From Candidatus Bathyarchaeota archaeon (GTDB lineage Archaea; Thermoproteota; Bathyarchaeia; TCS64): a stretch of 64,000 bases of DNA. This document shows, one piece after another, positions 18,224 to 25,172 of this stretch. How positions within the stretch are numbered: position 1 is the stretch's first letter; each line of letters opens with the position of its first letter. Under the pieces are notes generated by a model. That model made no database searches. It was not told the DNA's origin and was given only the letters and a program-made list of their open reading frames with translations. Position numbers and translations under genes: made by a program. The stretch spans positions 91,330 through 155,329 of the forward strand of contig JASLYX010000004.1 of assembly GCA_030739585.1 (NCBI GenBank). Direction: 5' to 3'.

Positions 18224-19174
18224 CTAGCCCTGCGCTTGGAAATTAAAAGTGTGTTTTCTGGGATCTAGCGTTAGTCCTTGAATGAGTTGACATGCCCGGC
18301 AAAGGTGGTCTGAGCTAGGTTCACCACAGGTGGAGCAATTGGTAAGGGGTTTTCTGGTCTGGAAGTTAGGGGAGATCTTGAGTGCTGTGCGATAAATGGT
18401 ATGTTTGGTTCCGGGACGTTTGTATTCTAAACGGTTGAGGATGTCCCGAGCATCGTTACGCATAGACTCGTCTGCGTAAGGGCAAGGGATGGCCTGGAAC
18501 GGGATTCCCGTGAGGTAGGCGTATAGGGTGGACTCTTTCTCTGGGATTTCGGCAAAAGGTTTGATGCGGCGAACAAATCCGGGGAGGTTATGGCCCCCGG
18601 GGTCGATCTGGGAGAGGCGGTTAGTATCCCCGCGGAGGATATTAAGGAGGGCGGTCTGGGCCATGTCATCTAGATTATGCGCGGTGGCGAGGCGATCTGA
18701 GTCAATATCCTGGGCAGCGGTATTGAGGGCGCGTCTGCGGAGGACCCCGCAGTAGGTGCATGCGTTAAACTCTTTTTGGATCGCAGAGATCTCGTCCATG
18801 GAGTAGCCAAACAGTTTTTTGAAGCTGGTAAGGTGGTGTTCAACTCCAAGTCGTTTGGTGGCCTGGGTGGCGAGCCGGAGGGCCTCGTCCCTGTAGCCCC
18901 CAACGCCTTCATCAATGCTGATTGCTATTAGTGTGGAACGGGGGTGAGCCTGCTGGAGAGTGTGGAGTATCTCGAGGAGAGCGATGCTGTCCTTGCCACC
19001 GGAGAGGCCGAGGGTGATTCTGGAGTCGTATTCCAGCATGTCGTGACGGGCAATTGTATGCCGGACCTTCTCCTTGATAGTGACGGTGAAGCATAGTCGG
19101 CAGAGACGCTCTCCGCTGTAGGGACGGTGGTAGATACTGGGGTTTGCACGGCATCTAGTGCAGGGCTGGGTCAT
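18224..19174 (-). CDS. ttuA: TtuA/Ncs6-family tRNA 2-thiolation enzyme
   Basis: Thiolates a tRNA uridine: U54 if TtuA-like, U34 if Ncs6-like. It adenylates the base, then transfers sulfur from a ubiquitin-like carrier. Domains: N-terminal zinc finger (Cys5, 8, 25, 28), PP-loop SGGKDS at 58-63, cysteines 139 and 142 (CTYC) and 231 (PCPY), which in TtuA hold a catalytic [4Fe-4S] cluster, and a C-terminal zinc finger (CSTCGE and CRAC). Length is 316, normal. The ThiS/MoaD-like carrier gene lies 42 bp upstream on the same strand, so donor and enzyme appear to be an operon, as with Thermus TtuB/TtuA. The choice between U34 and U54 is inference. Confidence 0.9.
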   Translation of the reverse strand: MTQPCTRCRANPSIYHRPYSGERLCRLCFTVTIKEKVRHTIARHDMLEYDSRITLGLSGGKDSIALLEILHTLQQAHPRSTLIAISIDEGVGGYRDEALRLATQATKRLGVEHHLTSFKKLFGYSMDEISAIQKEFNACTYCGVLRRRALNTAAQDIDSDRLATAHNLDDMAQTALLNILRGDTNRLSQIDPGGHNLPGFVRRIKPFAEIPEKESTLYAYLTGIPFQAIPCPYADESMRNDARDILNRLEYKRPGTKHTIYRTALKISPNFQTRKPLTNCSTCGEPSSDHLCRACQLIQGLTLDPRKHTFNFQAQG

Positions 19175-19216
19175 CCGGTGGTCTTTCTAATGTGCAGGAT
19201 ATAAATCCTGTGCGGG

Positions 19217-19504
19217 TTAACCCCCGTGGGTGACAGAGAGGAGGACTAGGGTGTCGTTGTGGTAGAGAGGGGTTTCAAGGCCCTGGAGATTACCTATCTC
19301 GATGCCATTGAGAAGGATGAGGGTTGCTAGTGGAGTCTCAGTAACAGGATCGAGAAGGACATCTTTCAGGGGCTGACCGTGGATGTCGATGAGAGTACGG
19401 ATTGCCTCGTATACATCAGCGCATTCGGGGATAGTGATAGTCTCCCGGACCCTACCCGCGGCGTCCTTGGCGACCCCCAGCATCTTGATAGCTATCTCGA
19501 CCAT
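19217..19504 (-). CDS. Ubiquitin-like sulfur carrier (ThiS/MoaD/TtuB-like)
   Basis: A 95-residue beta-grasp protein ending in THGG, the di-glycine tail that is adenylated and thiocarboxylated by an E1-like enzyme. No E1-like gene is in the window. It precedes ttuA by 42 bp on the same strand, so it is the likely sulfur donor for the tRNA thiolation. In archaea such proteins can also act as SAMP-type protein tags. The ATG at 19504 lies 27-33 nt from a TATA-like element, so the transcript is probably leaderless or nearly so, although a GGGGG run sits about 10 nt upstream. Confidence 0.83.
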   Translation of the reverse strand: MVEIAIKMLGVAKDAAGRVRETITIPECADVYEAIRTLIDIHGQPLKDVLLDPVTETPLATLILLNGIEIGNLQGLETPLYHNDTLVLLSVTHGG

Positions 19505-19527
19505 TCATATGCCCCCACGGGTTCGCA

Positions 19528-19540
19528 ACGTATAAATCTG
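19528..19540. promoter_or_regulatory. Shared TATA element for two divergent sulfur-carrier genes
   Basis: TATAAATC at 19531-19538 is centred about 27 nt before the GTG start of the plus-strand carrier gene. Read on the other strand (GATTTATA) it is centred about 30 nt before the ATG of the minus-strand carrier gene. Only 57 bp separate the two start codons and no second TATA-like element is visible there. One element may therefore direct both leaderless transcripts. Confidence 0.5.
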
Positions 19541-19561
19541 CGCGGTCTGGGGATTAGTTGA

Positions 19562-19855
19562 GTGGCGCCTGTGGAGGTTGAGGTACGGTATTACGCGATG
19601 CTACGGGAGGCAGCTGGAACCCGGAGAGAGAAAATAATGCTCCCTGAGGGCTCCAATTTTGGGGATCTCATAGGGTTTGTAGTAGTAAAATATGGGCCAC
19701 TTTTCCTTAGGTATGTCTTCGATAACGAGGGGCGGGAGAGAGATTATCTCAGTTTCATGGTGAACGGGGTGAGCGTCCATAGTCGGGAGGGCTTCAGCAC
19801 GCCTCTAGCTGAGGGAGATGTAGTCGCGATTCTGCCTCCGATGGGCGGGGGCTAG
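19562..19855 (+). CDS. MoaD-like ubiquitin-like sulfur carrier
   Basis: A 97-residue beta-grasp protein starting at GTG and ending in PPMGGG. The opening VEVRYYAMLREAAGTRREKI and the closing FSTPLAEGDVVAILPP are the MoaD pattern, so it may be the small subunit of molybdopterin synthase; no moaE is present here. It is the second of two di-glycine carriers placed head to head. The spacing from the TATA box to the GTG predicts a leaderless mRNA. It could equally be a SAMP-type modifier. Confidence 0.83.
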   Translation: MAPVEVEVRYYAMLREAAGTRREKIMLPEGSNFGDLIGFVVVKYGPLFLRYVFDNEGRERDYLSFMVNGVSVHSREGFSTPLAEGDVVAILPPMGGG

Positions 19856-19895
19856 GGCACCTAAATTTATTTAGTTGGTGTCTGGTTGATATGTG

Positions 19896-19970
19896 GGGCT
19901 CGTGGTCTAGTCAGGATAAGACGTCAGCTTGCGGAGCTGTTGGTCGTGGGTTCGAATCCCACCGAGCCCG
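19896..19970 (+). tRNA. tRNA-Arg (anticodon GCG)
   Basis: Folds as a cloverleaf: acceptor GGGCTCG/CGAGCCC, D stem GTCT/AGAC, anticodon loop TTGCGGA (anticodon GCG, reading CGC and CGT), T arm GTGGG-TTCGAAT-CCCAC, discriminator G. The first anticodon-stem pair is a T-T mismatch. CCA is not encoded. A TTTATTT element lies about 26 nt upstream. The last 31 bases plus one following C are repeated at 21196-21227. Confidence 0.93.
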
Positions 19971-19971
19971 C
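19940..19971 (+). repeat. Direct repeat copy 1 (tRNA-Arg 3' end, att-like)
   Basis: Thirty-two bases covering the tRNA-Arg T arm, the 3' acceptor strand and one following base. An identical copy occurs at 21196-21227. This is the usual pattern left by integration into the 3' end of a tRNA gene. Confidence 0.8.
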
Positions 19972-20044
19972 TTTTCACTCATTCGGACCCTTTTCCACCA
20001 TTGATAAAGGGTGTTAATACACACACATAGAGCGCCCGCGGTGT

Positions 20045-20857
20045 TCATGGTGCTAAATTATACCCCCGTCGGTGTCGCTTTGACCATCTCTTCCAACAGT
20101 TAATGCAAAGAGACTTCCCAATCGAATCGATTATCTCTCCACATCCACAGCACACGATCCCCTCAAGCATCGGGTTAGTCACATCGGGCAAATCCCGTTC
20201 TCTCATCCAACTTCCCGCCCTCGCCCACGCATTAGACCAATCAGGAGAAATAACAGGCGTGAATCCCTCTCTCTCAATCGCAAGGACGATCTCTTTCGCT
20301 TCCTCCAGCCACCTATATTGGCTAACAGGGTGAAAATCAATAATTAACGCTCTAAGAGAATCTGGAAAATTATCCTCAATATGAAAATTATACTCCCCGC
20401 CCTCAACATCAATCTTCACGATGGTAGCATCCTTGATCGCATCAGAATATTTTACTGCGGGAACAGTAATCGCTTTCTTATTACTGAACGATAAAATGGT
20501 GCTATTCGTGACCCCTATACCCGACGAGACGTGTAATGTAGCTTCTTCTCTATCGTTTCCAACTATAGCTGCGTGTATTGGCTTGAAATTAGGAAGCTTC
20601 AACTTGGTACATATCTGATACGAGGAAGGAGTGGGCTCATACGCGATCACTTTTGATACAGGAAACCTGGCACAGCGAATACTATACTGTCCCATATAGG
20701 CTCCAATATCGACTACATTATCAGAATAATGAAGAGGAATCGATCTACACTCCCTCATAGAAGGAATGAACGGCTTTTCACCATCCTTAGTGACCATAAA
20801 TAAACCACCCGGGACATCATTCGACCTAACATATCTATATTCTAAAACGGAAGACAA
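20045..20857 (-). CDS. FkbM-family SAM-dependent methyltransferase with C-terminal zinc-ribbon
   Basis: The core (about residues 45-200) is the FkbM fold: VVDIGAYMGQYSIRCAR is the SAM-binding loop, AYEPTPSSYQ the acidic motif, and TIVKIDVEGGEYNFH the family signature. FkbM-type enzymes usually O-methylate sugars or small molecules. The last 45 residues add a C4 cluster (CCGCGE and CINC), possibly a zinc-ribbon, followed by a basic tail, which is not usual for the family. Length is 270. The start is TTG at 20857, 3 bp after the stop of a small upstream ORF. It is the only sizeable gene between the tRNA-Arg repeats, so probably acquired. Confidence 0.85.
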   Translation of the reverse strand: MSSVLEYRYVRSNDVPGGLFMVTKDGEKPFIPSMRECRSIPLHYSDNVVDIGAYMGQYSIRCARFPVSKVIAYEPTPSSYQICTKLKLPNFKPIHAAIVGNDREEATLHVSSGIGVTNSTILSFSNKKAITVPAVKYSDAIKDATIVKIDVEGGEYNFHIEDNFPDSLRALIIDFHPVSQYRWLEEAKEIVLAIEREGFTPVISPDWSNAWARAGSWMRERDLPDVTNPMLEGIVCCGCGEIIDSIGKSLCINCWKRWSKRHRRGYNLAP

Positions 20858-20860
20858 TCT

Positions 20861-21013
20861 CTAATCCTCCCCAATTTCATACCCCAGATGAATGTGGCTG
20901 ATAGGGTTACCAATATGTCTAGTCTTCTCCGCAATCTTCTGCTCCAAAAGCATCGCAACGCCTGAACATCCTCCTCGTCTTTCAAGTGAACTATAATCCT
21001 TCGGTAATCTCAT
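20861..21013 (-). CDS. Small ORF (50 aa) directly upstream of the fkbM-like gene
   Basis: Reading the minus strand from the ATG at 21013 gives 50 codons ending in TAG at 20863-20861, three bases before the fkbM-like start. The peptide contains MLLEQKIAEKTRHIG and HIHLGYEIGED and looks protein-like (amphipathic helix, balanced charges), but I do not recognise it. It could be a leader cistron for the methyltransferase or the end of a broken gene of the insert. Nothing else is visible in 21014-21195. Confidence 0.35.
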   Translation of the reverse strand: MRLPKDYSSLERRGGCSGVAMLLEQKIAEKTRHIGNPISHIHLGYEIGED

Positions 21014-21195
21014 TAACACCTCTGGGAGTATCTGATGAAATACCTAAGTATAAGAATGGAAAGAGTGTAGCCGATATTGTAAGCTGGGAAAAATAAGGTT
21101 CCAAATCCCCATAGCACCCTAATCTTTGCGGGAACTCGTTTCTTATCAAATGCCAAAGTGAAACAAAAAAGGGAAGGAGACGGGTGATATCTCCA

Positions 21196-21227
21196 TTGGT
21201 CGTGGGTTCGAATCCCACCGAGCCCGC
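21196..21227 (+). repeat. Direct repeat copy 2 (tRNA-Arg 3' end fragment)
   Basis: Identical over 32 bases to 19940-19971. There is no 5' half of a tRNA before it, so it is not a functional tRNA. Together with copy 1 it brackets the insert. Confidence 0.8.
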
Positions 21228-21389
21228 CATTTGCTAAATCCATGATATTTTTTCGACCCCGATTATAGTAAAGATATCTCAATACACGTTTCTATTAGGA
21301 AAGGAGGATTATAGATCCAAGAGCGCTATGAACTCAATATTTAACCTCAAGAGTCTGGGAAAAAAGCTGATAATTATGGCTAGAGTTGG

Positions 21390-21668
21390 TTAGATGGCGG
21401 TCGCGAAAGGTATTTCCTCAGAGGTACTCTTAGAGTCTGGATCTAGGATTATCAGGGTCAAAGTGGAGATGACTCCCTCTATTTGTTCAATCTGCTTCTG
21501 CACCAGTTCCTCGATGGCGGACATTGTCTCTGTAGAAACTAATAGGAATACCTCGTAGATGCCATCGATCACGTGGGCTTCGGTGACCTCACTTAGGGCA
21601 ACTAAGTCTGCGTAGACCTTCTCAACCTCCCTATTCTCGACCTTGATGACCACAAAAGCTGATGCCAT
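21390..21668 (-). CDS. Stand-alone Lrp/AsnC ligand-binding (RAM) domain protein
   Basis: A 92-residue protein made only of the AsnC_trans_reg/RAM fold (beta-alpha-beta-beta-alpha-beta): AFVVIKVENREVEKVYADL, then VTEAHVIDGIYEVFLLV, then GVISTLTLIIL. It lacks the helix-turn-helix domain of Lrp regulators. Such single-domain forms bind amino acids or partner with full-length Lrp proteins. It is monocistronic, between the tRNA-Arg fragment and tRNA-Cys. The ATG at 21668 is the only sensible start. Confidence 0.85.
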   Translation of the reverse strand: MASAFVVIKVENREVEKVYADLVALSEVTEAHVIDGIYEVFLLVSTETMSAIEELVQKQIEQIEGVISTLTLIILDPDSKSTSEEIPFATAI

Positions 21669-21785
21669 TTAACGTACGCCAGAATAATCGGAATGGTTCC
21701 TGCTTATAATTCATATGGATGTCGACGCGAATGGGTTCAGGTACACGATAGGTTAAAATTACGGGGAAAGGGTAGATCAATCCGC

Positions 21786-21861
21786 GCCGGGTTGGCTGAG
21801 CGGTTTAGGCGTCCGCCTGCAGAGCGGATCTACGGGGGTTCGAATCCCTCGCCCGGCTCCA
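21786..21861 (+). tRNA. tRNA-Cys (anticodon GCA), CCA encoded
   Basis: Cloverleaf: acceptor GCCGGGT/GCCCGGC with one terminal T-G pair, anticodon stem TCCGC/GCGGA, loop CTGCAGA giving anticodon GCA, T arm GGGGG-TTCGAAT-CCCTC, discriminator T (typical of tRNA-Cys), followed by CCA in the DNA at 21859-21861. Confidence 0.94.
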
Positions 21862-21975
21862 ATACATTTAAGAGAATTTTCAATTTTGCGTCTCTTTTAG
21901 GACAACTTAAGGTATACAGTACACTCGATCACGACTCTCTATATCCTAAGGTGAAACATACATCGAGAATGAAGG

Positions 21976-22041
21976 TTGGAATATATAGGTACGCCAGTGT
22001 TTTGGGCAAAGGTGCGAGGCTCGCCTTGGCACCTATATAAA
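21976..22041 (+). other. Nested inverted repeat downstream of tRNA-Cys (possible structured RNA)
   Basis: TATATAGGT (21982-21990) pairs with ACCTATATA (22031-22039). Between them a second hairpin forms from AAGG and CGAG with CTCG and CCTT. No ORF explains it. It may be part of a small RNA or an upstream regulatory structure for the superoxide reductase gene. The rest of the 335-bp gap to 22197 is AT-rich and contains no gene I can support. Confidence 0.3.
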
Positions 22042-22196
22042 TCTAGTACGTGGCACGATGAGGAACGTTACAAGATAGATAAGTATGTAACAGATTAAAT
22101 CAACACAAATTTGATTTACTAAATCAGTCAGCAGTTACGAGTGCCGAAAATGTACTTGGTTTTATTTCACCGTTCCCAAGTTTTTCAAGAATAGAA

Positions 22197-22595
22197 ATGG
22201 CTGAGCGAATATCGGAGAAGATTCAGACTGCTGATTGGAAAGGCGAGAAACACGTCCCCGTTATAGATGGCCCCGACGAAGTCGGCGCAGGTGAAAAATT
22301 GGATATCACCGTGACCGTAGGCAAAGAGGTCGCACATCCGAACACAACGGAGCACCACATCCGCTGGATCAGGGTTTATTTTGTGCCTGAAGGGGAGAAA
22401 TCGGCGTACGATGTAGGTAACTTTGAGTTCAACGCCCACGGAGAGAGTGCTGAAGGCCCTAATAAGGGACCAGTCTACACGAACCACGGAGTAAGTTTCT
22501 CCTTCAAAACCCAGAAAGGTGGCTCACTAAACGCTATCTCATACTGCAATATCCACGGACTCTGGGAATCCACAAAAAGCATAAAAGTCAATTAA
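22197..22595 (+). CDS. sor: Superoxide reductase (neelaredoxin-type, class II)
   Basis: Reduces superoxide to hydrogen peroxide without making oxygen, a common defence of anaerobes, using electrons usually delivered by rubredoxin. All five iron ligands are present: His19 (EKHVP), His47 (HPN), His53 (TTEHHI), Cys117 and His120 (CNIHGLWE). The Glu17-Lys18 pair near the active site is also present. There is no N-terminal desulforedoxin domain, so this is the one-iron form, 132 residues, of normal length. It is monocistronic; no rubredoxin gene is in the window. Confidence 0.95.
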   Translation: MAERISEKIQTADWKGEKHVPVIDGPDEVGAGEKLDITVTVGKEVAHPNTTEHHIRWIRVYFVPEGEKSAYDVGNFEFNAHGESAEGPNKGPVYTNHGVSFSFKTQKGGSLNAISYCNIHGLWESTKSIKVN

Positions 22596-22826
22596 CCACA
22601 CTTTTTTTTGTCCAAGTTTTTTCTTCCGCAAAGTTTATTAGCATTCTGCATTTCACTAAACTATCTAAATACACGGTGTAGTAGATGGGTGAATATCTTT
22701 GTCTTAGATCAACGATACCATTCCCTTCTAATAGCCATTCATTTGCCTGTTGAACGTTCTCGCAACAATTTAAAATCTCCACACATCAAAATCTATCCTC
22801 AAACACGAAATAAGTCAGCGTAACTG

Positions 22827-23801
22827 GTGGGTCTATTTATCATACAACTTGAATCACTAGTCGTCCCGGGCACAATTGAGACCTACGCGTCCAGAATAAA
22901 CCATATTAAGGAACGTATAGGGAACACACCAATAGCACACCTCGACACCGTAAATGGCAACAGGATATACGCAAAACTAGAGCACCTGAACCCCTTCAGC
23001 CTGTCCGTTAAGGACAGGGCCGCAGCTTACATGCTCACCGGCCCGCTGGAGCGGGGTGAGATAAACCCCTTGGAGGAAAAGGTGTGGATAGAGGCTTCTT
23101 CGGGGAACTTGGGGATAGCCTACGGAAAGATCGGCTCCTATCTTGGAATAAAGACTTTCATCGTGGTACCCAGCGTCACTGACGAGGAGACGATAGAGAT
23201 ACTCAAGGAGAGCGTCTCCAAATACATGGTGACACCAGGAGGATATTGCCCTGGAGGGGAGAGGGACGGTGCCATTAAGATGGTGGCAGACCTCTGGATG
23301 GAGGACCCCAGGAAGTATGAGTTTAGAGACCAGTATAGGAGCCGAGACAACATCAAGGCCCACGTAGAAACCACAGGACCAGAGTTCTGGAACCAGACCA
23401 ACGGGGAGATCACTCACCTCGTACTCGCACCGGGTACGGGGGGCACCATCATCGGGTCGGCACGGTACTTGAAAAGCCAGAACCCGGAGATCAAGATTAT
23501 AACCGTTCAACCCCAGAGAGACCACAAGATCCAGGGTGTCAGGAACTTTGAGGAGTCGATGAAATCAATAATCTTCTCCGACAACGAGGACCTCATTGAT
23601 GACTGGGTCCATGTGGGAGACAAAGAGGCATTCCAGGCTATGGAGGGGCTCTGGAATAATAGATATCCAGTGGGATTTTCCTCTGGACTGAACTACGCCG
23701 CAGCGAAAAAGATAGCCAAAAAAGAGGAGAACGCTGTGATCGCAACGCTGTTCCCGGCTAATGGCAGGGGGAACACGAACACTACGACCTCCCTCAAGTA
23801 G
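22827..23801 (+). CDS. PLP-dependent cysteine synthase / beta-synthase family enzyme
   Basis: A fold-type II PLP enzyme of 324 residues. The PLP lysine lies in SLSVKDRAA (about residue 62), the substrate loop in EASSGNLGIAYG (about 89-100), and the phosphate loop in APGTGGTIIGSARYL (about 200). Relatives make cysteine from O-acetyl- or O-phosphoserine plus sulfide, or related beta-replacement products. SSGNLG instead of the common TSGNTG makes the precise substrate uncertain. The GTG start at 22827 gives 26 residues before the RIGNTP motif. It stands alone. Confidence 0.8.
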   Translation: MGLFIIQLESLVVPGTIETYASRINHIKERIGNTPIAHLDTVNGNRIYAKLEHLNPFSLSVKDRAAAYMLTGPLERGEINPLEEKVWIEASSGNLGIAYGKIGSYLGIKTFIVVPSVTDEETIEILKESVSKYMVTPGGYCPGGERDGAIKMVADLWMEDPRKYEFRDQYRSRDNIKAHVETTGPEFWNQTNGEITHLVLAPGTGGTIIGSARYLKSQNPEIKIITVQPQRDHKIQGVRNFEESMKSIIFSDNEDLIDDWVHVGDKEAFQAMEGLWNNRYPVGFSSGLNYAAAKKIAKKEENAVIATLFPANGRGNTNTTTSLK

Positions 23802-23907
23802 GTTAGTTCTAACGAGGTCAATGTCAAGATGAAAATGGATCAATGAGAGGGTTTGCCTACCGATGGAAGATATAGTTTAAACGCCGGACACAATCAATTG
23901 TGAATAT

Positions 23908-24915
23908 ATGACACACCTCTTAGATCCCTTGAAAGTTGGCTGCCTAAGACTCAGGAACAGGATAGTTATGCCCCCAATGGCCACAAATTATGCCAACGGT
24001 AATGGAGAGGTCACCGAGAAACTGTTGAACTTCTACGCAGCTAGATCCCAAGATTTGGGACTTATGATCGTGGAGCACTCTTATATTGAACCTGTGGGAA
24101 AGGCGAGTTCAAATCAGATCGGGGCCCACTCCGATGATCTCATCCCTGGCTTGGCCAGACTCGTAGATATAGTTCATGATAACGAAACCCCCATTGTTCT
24201 GCAGTTGAATCACGGGGGAGGAACGACGAAAAGAGAGGTCACAGACACAATGCCCGTTGCCCCCTCGGCTTTGGTACACCCAATAAGAGGTATGGAAATC
24301 CCCCATGAGTTGACCTTAGAAGAGATCGATGATTTAATCGTTAGCTATGCTGATGCGGCTCGAAGAGCCAAGGATGCTGGATTCGATGCAGTTGAGATCC
24401 ACGGAGCCCACGGCTACCTCCTATGTCAGTTCCTCTCTCCGGCGACGAACAAGAGACGCGATGAGTACGGTGGAGACCTGAGAAGCCGAGCCCGCCTACC
24501 ATGCAAGATCATCGAGGCAGTGAAGCAGAACCTAGGCAGAGCCTTCCCCGTGATCTACAGGATCGGTGTAACCGATCTATACCCAGGAGGACTCACATTA
24601 AAAGAGGGAGTCGAGGCCACGAGGCTCCTCGCCGAGAAAGGCGTTGACATAATTGATGTATCGGGCGGTCTCTGCGGAAGTACCCCTAAAAGGCTAAGTG
24701 GTCCGGGCTTTTTCGTTCCACATGCAAAAGCCGTAAAAAATGTTGTTGATATTCCTGTTATTGGTATAGGAGGGATAAAGACAGCTTCGGAGGCCAATGA
24801 TATTATAGAATCTGGTAAGGTGGACCTCGTGGCGGTGGGCCGGGCTATGCTCAGAGAGGCAAAATGGGCTACTAAGGCTGTAGAGGAGCTTAGCGGCTCA
24901 GTTTTATTTGAATAG
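23908..24915 (+). CDS. Old-yellow-enzyme family NADH:flavin oxidoreductase
   Basis: A TIM-barrel FMN reductase of 335 residues, equivalent to the N-terminal domain of 2,4-dienoyl-CoA reductase and enoate reductase but without their FAD/NAD and Fe-S domains. Key stretches: NRIVMPPMATNYANGNGEVT (FMN contact), QLNHGGGTT (about 96-104), DAVEIHGAHGYLLCQFLSP (about 160-178, with the substrate-binding HGAHGYL), and GIGGIKTASEAND with the phosphate loop VAVGRAML near the end. Likely reduces an activated C=C bond; substrate unknown. It is convergent with the CoA-transferase operon. Confidence 0.87.
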   Translation: MTHLLDPLKVGCLRLRNRIVMPPMATNYANGNGEVTEKLLNFYAARSQDLGLMIVEHSYIEPVGKASSNQIGAHSDDLIPGLARLVDIVHDNETPIVLQLNHGGGTTKREVTDTMPVAPSALVHPIRGMEIPHELTLEEIDDLIVSYADAARRAKDAGFDAVEIHGAHGYLLCQFLSPATNKRRDEYGGDLRSRARLPCKIIEAVKQNLGRAFPVIYRIGVTDLYPGGLTLKEGVEATRLLAEKGVDIIDVSGGLCGSTPKRLSGPGFFVPHAKAVKNVVDIPVIGIGGIKTASEANDIIESGKVDLVAVGRAMLREAKWATKAVEELSGSVLFE

Positions 24916-24989
24916 CGAGTTCAGAATCCCGATATTATCTTCTTGTAAAGTTCGATTGTCTTCTTTACCTCGACGGGCGCATGTCGGAT

Positions 24990-25172
24990 TTAGCGAAAAA
25001 ACAGTCGAGCCATAAACCACTTCAGCAGGGCAAAAATAGGGGAGTATTTAGTGACTAATTCGAGATCTGCGGTATCAACCACGTCTGGTTTGGATAAGGG
25101 GATAGGGTCCGCAGCTACTTTCGAGAGGGCTTTATGGAAAACCTGAGCCATAATAGGCGTCGAGAACTTCAC
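24990..25172 (-). CDS. Small ORF translationally coupled to the CoA transferase
   Basis: A 60-codon frame begins with GTG at 25172, overlapping the CoA-transferase stop by 4 bases (GTGA). The C-terminal half is hydrophobic and aromatic (FALLKWFMARLFFR). I do not recognise it. It could be a real coupled gene or the remaining piece of a truncated one. Confidence 0.3.
   Translation of the reverse strand: MKFSTPIMAQVFHKALSKVAADPIPLSKPDVVDTADLELVTKYSPIFALLKWFMARLFFR

Larger units (their letters stand above)
19971..21227. mobile_element. tRNA-Arg-flanked insert of about 1.25 kb carrying an FkbM methyltransferase
   Basis: The segment is bounded by the intact tRNA-Arg and a second 32-bp copy of its 3' end. 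It contains one convincing gene (fkbM-like, minus strand) and one small upstream ORF. No integrase, replication or capsid gene is present, so it is either the eroded remnant of a larger integrated element or a non-autonomous cassette moved by an integrase encoded elsewhere. A decayed archaeal-type integrase exists 10 kb away at tRNA-Pro, but no link between them is shown. Confidence 0.6.

Noticed and set aside
20991..21282. Two minus-strand frames containing GFEPTT- and GGIRTHD-like peptides
   Set aside because: These are the familiar false translations of the antisense of a tRNA 3' end; they run through the tRNA-Arg fragment at 21196-21227.
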